Positions 1-6,411 of a stretch of DNA of 64,000 nucleotides are shown piece after piece. The position numbers and the translations under genes were made by a program. The stretch covers positions 60,414-124,413 of the forward strand of contig VBKF01000090.1 of the NCBI GenBank assembly GCA_005888095.1. Reading direction: 5' to 3'. The DNA comes from Deltaproteobacteria bacterium (GTDB lineage Bacteria; Desulfobacterota; Binatia; DP-6). The notes beneath the pieces were generated by a model that was not told the origin of the DNA, did not search any database, and worked only from the letters and a program-made list of their open reading frames with translations. Position 1 is the first letter of the stretch. Every line of letters starts with the position of its first letter.

Positions 1-2
1 GT

Positions 3-734
3 CTCGAGCGCGAGTTCGGACTCTCGCTCATCACCACCGCGCCCACGGTCGCCTACCGGGTGGTCAAGCGCGACGGGCAGGCGCTCGTAATCGACAGCCC
101 GGCGAAGCTGCCGCCGCCCCTCCAGGTCGACCGCATCGAGGAGCCATACATCCGATCGACGGTCCACCTGCCGGTCGAGTTCCTCGGCAACGTGCTCGCG
201 CTGTGCGAGGAGCGGCGCGGCCTGCAGCGGGAGATCCGCTATCCGGGCGAGACGCGCGTGATGCTTGTCTACGAGCTGCCGCTGGCCGAGATCGTCATGG
301 ACTTCTACGATCGCCTCAAGTCGATGACCCGCGGCTACGCCTCGATGGACTACGAGTACCTGGACTTCCGCCCCGCGGAGCTCGTGAAGCTCGACATCCT
401 CATCAACGCCGACGTGGTCGATGCGCTCTCCGTGATCGTCCACCGCGATCACGCCTACGTCCGCGGCCGCGAGCTGACGCAGCGGCTGCGCGAGCTGATT
501 CCGCGCCAGATGTTCGAGGTGGTGATCCAGGCCGCCATCGGCGCCAAGGTGATCGCGCGGGAGACGGTGAAGGCGCTGCGCAAGAACGTGACCGCGAAGT
601 GCTACGGGGGCGACATCACCCGCAAGCGGAAGCTCCTCGAGCGGCAGAAGGAGGGGAAGAAGCGGATGAAGCAGGTGGGCCGCGTCGAGATCCCGCAGGA
701 AGCGTTCCTCGCGGTGCTCAAGGGTGGCGGCTGA
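3..734 (+). CDS. lepA: Elongation factor 4 (LepA), C-terminal part
   Basis: The reading frame enters from the left edge (codon phase starts at base 3) and ends with TGA at 732-734, so only about 243 C-terminal residues are present. They carry the EF-G domain V-like fold and the LepA-specific C-terminal domain: the conserved run [20 protein letters not shown] lies close to the end, followed by a short tail. LepA is a ribosome-associated translational GTPase that acts on stalled or mistranslocated ribosomes; its GTPase domain lies outside the window. lepB follows 27 bp downstream on the same strand, the classic lepA-lepB pairing. Any ATG/GTG inside this frame (for example GTG 60) is internal, not a start. 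Confidence 0.96.
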   Translation, partial: LEREFGLSLITTAPTVAYRVVKRDGQALVIDSPAKLPPPLQVDRIEEPYIRSTVHLPVEFLGNVLALCEERRGLQREIRYPGETRVMLVYELPLAEIVMDFYDRLKSMTRGYASMDYEYLDFRPAELVKLDILINADVVDALSVIVHRDHAYVRGRELTQRLRELIPRQMFEVVIQAAIGAKVIARETVKALRKNVTAKCYGGDITRKRKLLERQKEGKKRMKQVGRVEIPQEAFLAVLKGGG

Positions 735-761
735 AGGGGCGCTCGTCTATCATGGCCCGCG

Positions 762-1427
762 ATGGCTAAGCTCGAGCCCCGGAGCGCCGCCGACGCGGTG
801 CCCGGGCCGGTCCCGAGGCAGAAGTCGACGGCCCGCGAGTACGCGGAGGCCCTCGGCGTCGCCCTCCTGCTCGCACTCCTCATCCGAATGTTCGTGGTGC
901 AGGCGTTCAAGATCCCGTCGGGCTCGATGCTCCCGACGCTGCAGATCGGCGACCACATCCTGGTGAACAAGTTCATTTACGGGGCGCGGATGGAGATCCC
1001 GCTCACGCAGGTCTCGCTCGGTCAGCTCCCGGGGCTGCACGCGCCCAAGCCGGGTGATGTCATCGTCTTCATCTGGCCGAAGGACCGTTCCAAGGATTTC
1101 ATCAAGCGCGTCATCGCCGTCGGCGGCGAGACCGTCGAGGTCCGCAGCAAGCAGGTCTACATCAACGGGAAGCTGCGGGACGATCCGCACGCCACCTACG
1201 CGCCGCCGCGCGGGGGCCCCGGGAGCGGGGAGAACTACGGCCCGTACACGGTGCCCACCGGCACGGTGTTCGTGATGGGCGACAACCGCGACCAGAGCTA
1301 CGACTCTCGCTTCTGGGGCACCGTGCCGCTCTCCGACATCAAGGGCAAGGCGCTCATCATCTACTGGTCGTGGGACGGGCCCGACCGCTGGGTGCGCTGG
1401 GAGCGCATCGGGCGGCTGGTGTACTGA
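762..1427 (+). CDS. lepB: Signal peptidase I
   Basis: 221 aa membrane-anchored serine protease that removes signal peptides from exported proteins at the outer face of the inner membrane. One N-terminal transmembrane segment spans about residues 28-46. It is followed at once by the box with catalytic Ser55 (SGSMLPTL), and the general-base Lys115 lies in the KRVIAVGGE box. The MGDNRDQSYDSR box near residue 170 completes the S26 signature. With a single membrane anchor it matches the shorter family form rather than the two-anchor E. coli enzyme. It lies 27 bp after lepA and is probably co-transcribed with it. It ends 3 bp before the convergent hydrolase gene. Confidence 0.96.
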   Translation: MAKLEPRSAADAVPGPVPRQKSTAREYAEALGVALLLALLIRMFVVQAFKIPSGSMLPTLQIGDHILVNKFIYGARMEIPLTQVSLGQLPGLHAPKPGDVIVFIWPKDRSKDFIKRVIAVGGETVEVRSKQVYINGKLRDDPHATYAPPRGGPGSGENYGPYTVPTGTVFVMGDNRDQSYDSRFWGTVPLSDIKGKALIIYWSWDGPDRWVRWERIGRLVY

Positions 1428-1430
1428 GGC

Positions 1431-2270
1431 CTACCGCGCGAGCAGCTCACCCAGCGCCGTATTGAAGGCATCGGGCTCCTCGAGGAACGGGGCATGGCCG
1501 CTCTCCTCGAAGACCACGAGCCGCGCCCCGCGGATGCCCTTGGCGATCGCTTCTCCGCCGGCGAGGGGCAGTAGTCGATCGTGGCGGCCATGGAGCACCG
1601 CCGTCGGGACGTCGAGCGTCCGGAGATGCGGGCGGAGGTCGGCGGCGAGCACGCCCTCGAGGCAGGCCGAGGCCACGTGCGGCGGGGTCTTCTGCATCTG
1701 CGCGACGGCCCACGGATGGAGCGGCGACTCGGCGCCCTGCTTGAAGAAGTCGGCCGCGAGCTGCCGCGTGAAGGCCCGGAAGTCCCTGGCGACGGCAGCC
1801 CGCATCTCGGCTGCACGATCCGGCGCGGCGCCCGGGTTCTTCGGGTCGTCGAGACCCCCCGGGGTGGTGCACACGAGACCGAGGGCGCTGACGCGCTCGC
1901 CGAGCCGCCGGGCCAGCTCGAGGACGACGAGCCCGCCCATGGACCAGCCGACGAGCGCGAGGCGCGGCACGCCGAGCGCGCGCACGAGGTGCTCGAGGTC
2001 GCCCGCGAGCGCGCCGATCGTGTAGCCGGTGCGGGGATGGGAGGACTCGCCGTGACCGCGCAGGTCGACGGTGACCAGCGTGAAGCGGTCGCGGAACGCC
2101 TGCACCTGGCGCTCCCAGAACGTCCGGTTGCAGGTCCACCCGTGGACGAGAAGCACGGGCGGGCCGGTGCCCGCCCGATCATAGCGGAGCGAGACCCCGG
2201 CGTGCGAGAGAAACGGCACCTGGCGGCTCGTACCGTGCGCGGTCGGGCGGTGCAAGGAGGTGGCCGGCAT
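1431..2270 (-). CDS. Alpha/beta-fold hydrolase
   Basis: 279 aa from ATG at 2270. The fold signature is complete: the oxyanion HGW motif (LLVHGWTCN), the nucleophile elbow GWSMGG with its Ser, a late Asp in HGRHDRLLP and the catalytic His in ESGHAPFLEEP. This is the pimeloyl-ester/haloperoxidase-like branch of the superfamily (BioH, MenH and many esterases look alike), so the substrate cannot be named. The open frame continues upstream to 2684 but those codons are antisense to the divergent methyltransferase. The chosen start leaves a 40-bp divergent gap to that gene, which may share a promoter region. Confidence 0.85.
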   Translation of the reverse strand: MPATSLHRPTAHGTSRQVPFLSHAGVSLRYDRAGTGPPVLLVHGWTCNRTFWERQVQAFRDRFTLVTVDLRGHGESSHPRTGYTIGALAGDLEHLVRALGVPRLALVGWSMGGLVVLELARRLGERVSALGLVCTTPGGLDDPKNPGAAPDRAAEMRAAVARDFRAFTRQLAADFFKQGAESPLHPWAVAQMQKTPPHVASACLEGVLAADLRPHLRTLDVPTAVLHGRHDRLLPLAGGEAIAKGIRGARLVVFEESGHAPFLEEPDAFNTALGELLAR

Positions 2271-2310
2271 TTCCCGCACCGGCCGTCGGATGGTAAGCAG
2301 GACATGACCC

Positions 2311-3147
2311 ATGGCACGGGAGCACGACCGGATCCGTGACGAGTGGCAGGCGGTCGCGGGCGGCTGGCGGCGATGGGAGCCCCTCTTCCAGTCCTTCACC
2401 TGGCCGGTGGCGCTGCGCATGGCGGCGGTCGCGCAGATCGGCGCCGGGCAGCGCGTCCTCGACGTCGGCTGCGGCATCGGTGACCCGACCCTCCAGGTGG
2501 CCGTGCTCGTCGGCCCGCACGGGCGCGTGCTCGGCATCGACCTGGTCGAGGAGATGCTGGCGACGGGCCGCGAGCGGGCGGCGGCGCTCGGCCTCGCCCA
2601 CGTGGAGTTCCGCGCCGCCGACATCGCGACGCTCGACGTCCCCGCGGCGAGCTTCGACGCCGTGCTCGCCCGCTGGAGTCTCATCTACCTGGACGCTGTC
2701 TCGGGTGCCCTCGCCCGTCTGCGCCGGGCCCTCGGGGCCGGGGGCCGGATCGCCGTGACCGCCTGGGCGCCGCCCGCGGACAACCCGTGGATCGCGATCC
2801 CGATGGAGGAGCTCGCGCGGGTGCTGCCCGTTCCGCCTCCGGACCCCGCCGCGCCGGGGCTGTTCTACCTGTCGGCCGACGGCGCGCTCGCCGAGGCGCT
2901 GCGCGCGGCGGGCTTCCGTAACGTCGCCCAGGAGCGCGTGCAGCTCTCGCAGTTCGCCCGCGAGGTGAGCGAGTTCTGGGCGATGCTGGCCGACATGGCC
3001 GGGCCGCTGGCCCCGCTGGTCGCCGGCCTCGCCGGTCCCGAGCGCGAGCGGGTCATGCGCTCGGTGAGCGAGCGGCTCGGGCGTTTCCGGAGCGGCGACG
3101 TCTTCCGCATCCCCGCGCAGGCGCAGCTCGCCTGGGGCGAGCTCTAG
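2311..3147 (+). CDS. Class I SAM-dependent methyltransferase
   Basis: 278 aa. Motif I VLDVGCGIGDPT near residue 50 binds S-adenosylmethionine, an acidic motif II (LGIDLVEEML) follows, and the later AADIATLDVPAASFDAVLARW matches motif IV/post-II of the UbiE/COQ5-like Methyltransf_11 group. The C-terminal half (RVQLSQFAREVSEFWAMLADM) is helical and probably makes the acceptor pocket. No neighbour suggests a ubiquinone or menaquinone role, so the acceptor is unknown. Divergent from the hydrolase; the palindrome cluster begins only 3 bp after its stop codon. Confidence 0.85.
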   Translation: MAREHDRIRDEWQAVAGGWRRWEPLFQSFTWPVALRMAAVAQIGAGQRVLDVGCGIGDPTLQVAVLVGPHGRVLGIDLVEEMLATGRERAAALGLAHVEFRAADIATLDVPAASFDAVLARWSLIYLDAVSGALARLRRALGAGGRIAVTAWAPPADNPWIAIPMEELARVLPVPPPDPAAPGLFYLSADGALAEALRAAGFRNVAQERVQLSQFAREVSEFWAMLADMAGPLAPLVAGLAGPERERVMRSVSERLGRFRSGDVFRIPAQAQLAWGEL

Positions 3148-3717
3148 GAGCGCGACCCAAGACATCTTGGGTCGCGAACCGGACGCGAGGGTGTTCCGTC
3201 GCGATCACGCCCGACTGTCCTGCCGCGGCTGGCGAAGCCAGCGCGGCAGACGAACACGCGCGGTTCCACGGCCACCGCAGACAGGCCCAATCGGCAACCG
3301 ATAAACATGAGTGCCGCGAGACCTCTGGAACGGCGCGTGTCGGTTGTGCCGCGCTGGCTTCGCCAGCCGCGGCACGGCGGTCGCGCGTGCCGCGAGCGCC
3401 ACATGCTCGCGTCCGTGCCCGCGACCCAAGAAGTCTTGGGTCGCGCTCCTAGTAGGCCGACCCAAGACTTCGTCTTGGGTCGCAAAGCGAGAATGTGCGC
3501 CGCGTGAGCACGCGACCGTAATGCCGCGGCCGGCGAAGCCGGCGCGGCAAAACGAGCCGGACACGTCAACGACCCGAAGCCCGCAGGCCAAGACGGGGGA
3601 AGCGCGTGTCAGTTTGCCGCGCTGGCTTCGCCAGCCGCGGCACGACGGCGGCGCGTGATACCGACGCCACATGCTCGCGTCCGTTTCGCGACCCAAGAAG
3701 TCTTGGGTCGCGCTCCC
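3148..3717. repeat. Cluster of four composite palindromic repeats (BIME-like)
   Basis: Between two convergent genes lie four copies of a roughly 115-bp composite element in alternating orientation. Each contains palindrome A (12-bp arms CGCGACCCAAGA/TCTTGGGTCGCG, 2-bp centre) at 3151-3176, 3420-3445, 3458-3482 (a shorter variant with 11-bp arms) and 3687-3712. Each also contains palindrome B (outer arms TGCCGC/GCGGCA, inner arms GCTGGC/GCCAGC, loop GAA or TTC) at 3221-3248, 3347-3374, 3522-3549 and 3615-3642. Copies at about 3337-3450 and 3603-3717 are near-identical forward units, including a shared GCCACATGCTCGCGTCCG linker; the other two are reversed. No coding frame is convincing here. 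The arrangement resembles REP/BIME elements of intergenic DNA. Confidence 0.85.
3151..3176. terminator. Palindrome A copy just after the methyltransferase stop
   Basis: A perfect 12-bp inverted repeat with a CA centre begins 4 bases after the stop codon at 3147. It could fold into a stable hairpin in the transcript and stop or protect the mRNA 3' end, but no U-run follows. It may therefore act as an mRNA-stabilising or Rho-linked hairpin rather than an intrinsic terminator. Confidence 0.4.
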
Positions 3718-3739
3718 CGTCAGCGCATCTCCGCCGGAC

Positions 3740-5260
3740 CTACGCCGGCAGGAAGACGTTCAGCCCCTGCTCCCGCCGCACCATCCCGGCGCGGCCCACC
3801 TGCTCCTCCTGCTCCATGGCCTCGAGCAGGGCAGCATCGCGTGGCAGGACGGCCACGAAGCGGCCGCCGCCGGCGAGGCGCCCGATGACGGTCCCCTGCT
3901 GCGGCGCTCCGTCACGCCCGTGCATGATCGTGTAGGCCTCGACGGTGCCCCGTCCCGTTGCCTCCACCACGACCTCGGGATGCGGCAGCGCGTCGACCCA
4001 TGCCTGGAGCGCCGGTCCGCCCGCACGCTGCCAGCCGCGTGGCGACGGGGTGCCACCGTAGATGCCGAGCGCGTGCTTGGTCAGGTGCCAGCCGTTGGCG
4101 TGCACCAGACCGAACGCGTCGCGCGCCGCGCGCAGCCGCTCGACGAGGGCAACGATGGCGTGCGTCGTGTAGTTGTTGCCCGGGCCGCCGAACCAGGGCA
4201 GGCCGCCCGTCACCGTGAGCGGGCGCGGGTCGTCGAACGGGATGCCGAGCATGGCCGCGGTGAGACGCGGCGCGATCGGGAAGCAGCTGTAGAGGTCCAG
4301 ATGCGCCACCCGCTCGATCGTGAGCCCCACCGACTCCAGGAGTGCCGCCCCGGCGCGCCGCACGCCGGGCAGGCTGTGGTAGTCGACGCGGTCGAGGAGG
4401 TACCAGTGCTCGATCACGTCGACGCCGGCCCAGGGATAGACCCAGCGGTCCTCGGCGACCCCGAGGCGGCGGGCGGCGTCGTCGGCAGCGAGCACGACGG
4501 CAGCCCCCTGGTTGACGTCGAGGATCGCGTTCATGAACTTCGGGTACGGAAAGCCGATCATGCGGTTCTCGGGCGTCACGGTGCCGAGCTCGCCGGCGCT
4601 CTTGCTGTCGCGGAACCAGGCGTACGGATTGCGCGCGGCGAGCGCGGCCGAGCGGGCGGCGAAGTCGGCGAGCTCGCGCCGATGGGCGGCGAGGCCGAGG
4701 CCGCGCGCGGCGCGAAACGCGTTCTCGAACAGCGGGTAGGTCGTGATCGGCTGCGCCGCCCCGTGACGGATCTCGAGCTCGCTCGAGCCGGGCCGTCCGT
4801 CGCCCCAGCGCGGCGCGTCCTCGGGACGCGGCGGGGTCCAGGGGATGCGCCGTCCGGCGCGCCCGAGGGCGCGGGCCGTGTGCCACGCCTCGGCACCCGC
4901 GATCAGCGCCACCGCGATGCGGCCGGCGGCGATCTCGTCCGCGAGGTGGTTGACGAGCGCCTGCGGCGTGTTGCCCCCGAGCGTCGTGTTGAGGCGCCGC
5001 GCGCCGGGGCAGCCGAGCCGCTCGGCGAGGAGCCCCGCGGCATCGCCGTAGTCGTGGCAGACGACGGTCGGGACGGCCACCGTGTCGACGGCGGCGAGGA
5101 GCCGCGCGCCGCCGCCCGCGTCCTCGGCGGCGCGCTGCGCCGCCTCCTCCATCAGGAGGAGCGGCTCTCTGCCCGCGGTCGGATCCTCGGGGCGGTCGAT
5201 CGTCTGTCCACCGCCGACCAGGACGGGCAGGACGCGCCGGCTCTCGGCTGGCATGGGCAT
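3740..5260 (-). CDS. Thiolase-like protein (acetyl-CoA acetyltransferase homologue, TLP1 type)
   Basis: 506 aa from ATG 5260 (an in-frame ATG at 5254 is an alternative). The thiolase fold is recognisable (VALIAGAEAW, ENRMIGFPYPKFMNA, DLYSCFPIAP, HANGWHLTKHALGIYG), and a C-terminal extension of about 90 residues ends in NVFLPA, as in the mycobacterial thiolase-like protein 1 group. The usual nucleophile-cysteine loop is replaced by TTLGGNTPQ near residues 92-100, so classical ping-pong thiolysis looks unlikely; the real reaction is unknown. The gene is divergent from the nitronate monooxygenase (57-bp gap), and its 3' end faces the palindrome cluster. Confidence 0.82.
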   Translation of the reverse strand: MPMPAESRRVLPVLVGGGQTIDRPEDPTAGREPLLLMEEAAQRAAEDAGGGARLLAAVDTVAVPTVVCHDYGDAAGLLAERLGCPGARRLNTTLGGNTPQALVNHLADEIAAGRIAVALIAGAEAWHTARALGRAGRRIPWTPPRPEDAPRWGDGRPGSSELEIRHGAAQPITTYPLFENAFRAARGLGLAAHRRELADFAARSAALAARNPYAWFRDSKSAGELGTVTPENRMIGFPYPKFMNAILDVNQGAAVVLAADDAARRLGVAEDRWVYPWAGVDVIEHWYLLDRVDYHSLPGVRRAGAALLESVGLTIERVAHLDLYSCFPIAPRLTAAMLGIPFDDPRPLTVTGGLPWFGGPGNNYTTHAIVALVERLRAARDAFGLVHANGWHLTKHALGIYGGTPSPRGWQRAGGPALQAWVDALPHPEVVVEATGRGTVEAYTIMHGRDGAPQQGTVIGRLAGGGRFVAVLPRDAALLEAMEQEEQVGRAGMVRREQGLNVFLPA

Positions 5261-5317
5261 TTCTCGCGTGCTACGCGTAGCGCTCTCCCATGGGCCCGCG
5301 AACGCTGTCAAGGTGAG

Positions 5318-6274
5318 ATGTCCGCGCGGACGCTCCGCACGCCGATCTGCCACCTGTTCGGCATCGAGGTCCCGATCATCCTCGCCGGCATGGGCGGCGT
5401 GTCGATGGCGGCCCTGGTCGCCGCCGTGTCGAACGCCGGCGGCCTCGGCGTGATGGGCGCCGCGAACCTCTCGCCCGACGAGCTGCGCGCGGAGATCCGG
5501 AAGACGAAGGCGCTGACGCGCAAGCCCTTCGCGGTCGACCTCCTGGCGCCGCTCCCGCAGATGATCGTCCCCTATCTCCCGATCCTCTACGAGGAGGAGG
5601 TGAAGATCTTCGTCGCCGGCCTCGCGATCCCCGAGAAGCACGTGGCCGAGATGCACGCGCACGGCATCACGATCATGGTGATGACGGGCAAGGTGAAGCA
5701 CGCGGTGCGCGCCGAGGCGGCGGGCGCCGACGTCGTCGCCGCGCAGGGGACCGAGGCCGGCGGCCACACGGGCGAGATCGGCACGCTCGCCCTCGTGCCC
5801 CAGGTGGTGGACGCGGTGAAGATCCCCGTCGTCGCGGCGGGCGGCATCGTCGACGGGCGCGGTGTCGTGGCGGCCCTCGCCCTCGGCGCCCAGGGCGCGA
5901 TCATCGGCACGCGCTTCATCGCGACCCCCGAGGCCACGGCCGCGCAGAGCTACCGCGAGGCCCTGGTGCGCGCCGAGCAGGACGAGACGATCCGGACGCG
6001 CTGCTACTCCGGCAAGCCGCTGCGCTCGCTCAGGAACCGCTACATCGCGGAGCACGAGGCCGACCCGAGCAGGATCCGGCCGTTTCCCGAGCAGCTCATG
6101 ATCTCTGCCCAGCGCCGCGTGATGGCGTACTGGGAAGCCGAGGCCGACCCCGAGCGGACGTGCTTTCCCGCCGGCCAGGGGGTCGGCGCCTTCCGCGAGA
6201 TCAAGCCCGCGGGCGAGCTGCTGCACGAGATCGTCGCCCAGGCCGAGCACGTGCTCGCCGCCCTGCCGGCCTGA
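5318..6274 (+). CDS. Nitronate monooxygenase (2-nitropropane dioxygenase family)
   Basis: 318 aa FMN-dependent TIM-barrel flavoprotein. The start is fixed by AAGGTGAG immediately before ATG 5318; the open frame runs far upstream but is antisense there. Motifs: N-terminal PIILAGMGGVSMAALVAAVSNAGGLGVMG, the flavin-binding QGTEAGGHTG, the VVAAGGIVDGRG strand and the IGTRFIATPEA phosphate loop. These enzymes oxidise alkyl nitronates such as propionate 3-nitronate. Related NAD(P)H:quinone reductases and FabK enoyl-ACP reductases share the fold, so the exact substrate is open. The gene stands alone, divergent from the thiolase-like gene. Confidence 0.85.
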   Translation: MSARTLRTPICHLFGIEVPIILAGMGGVSMAALVAAVSNAGGLGVMGAANLSPDELRAEIRKTKALTRKPFAVDLLAPLPQMIVPYLPILYEEEVKIFVAGLAIPEKHVAEMHAHGITIMVMTGKVKHAVRAEAAGADVVAAQGTEAGGHTGEIGTLALVPQVVDAVKIPVVAAGGIVDGRGVVAALALGAQGAIIGTRFIATPEATAAQSYREALVRAEQDETIRTRCYSGKPLRSLRNRYIAEHEADPSRIRPFPEQLMISAQRRVMAYWEAEADPERTCFPAGQGVGAFREIKPAGELLHEIVAQAEHVLAALPA

Positions 6275-6411
6275 GGGCGCTCTCGGGGTTCTCCCGCGGT
6301 CGAGTGCGGGAAAGATGCAATTGACCGCGACGCGCCGTGCAGGGCACTTGCCATGCGGCCTGGCCGGGCATCGGTCACGGCAGATGAGAGGAGCGTCGCG
6401 CAGCGCCAACG

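Noticed and set aside
3148..3717. CRISPR array
   Set aside because: Only four units, in alternating orientation, with irregular spacing, long composite repeats and no cas genes nearby.
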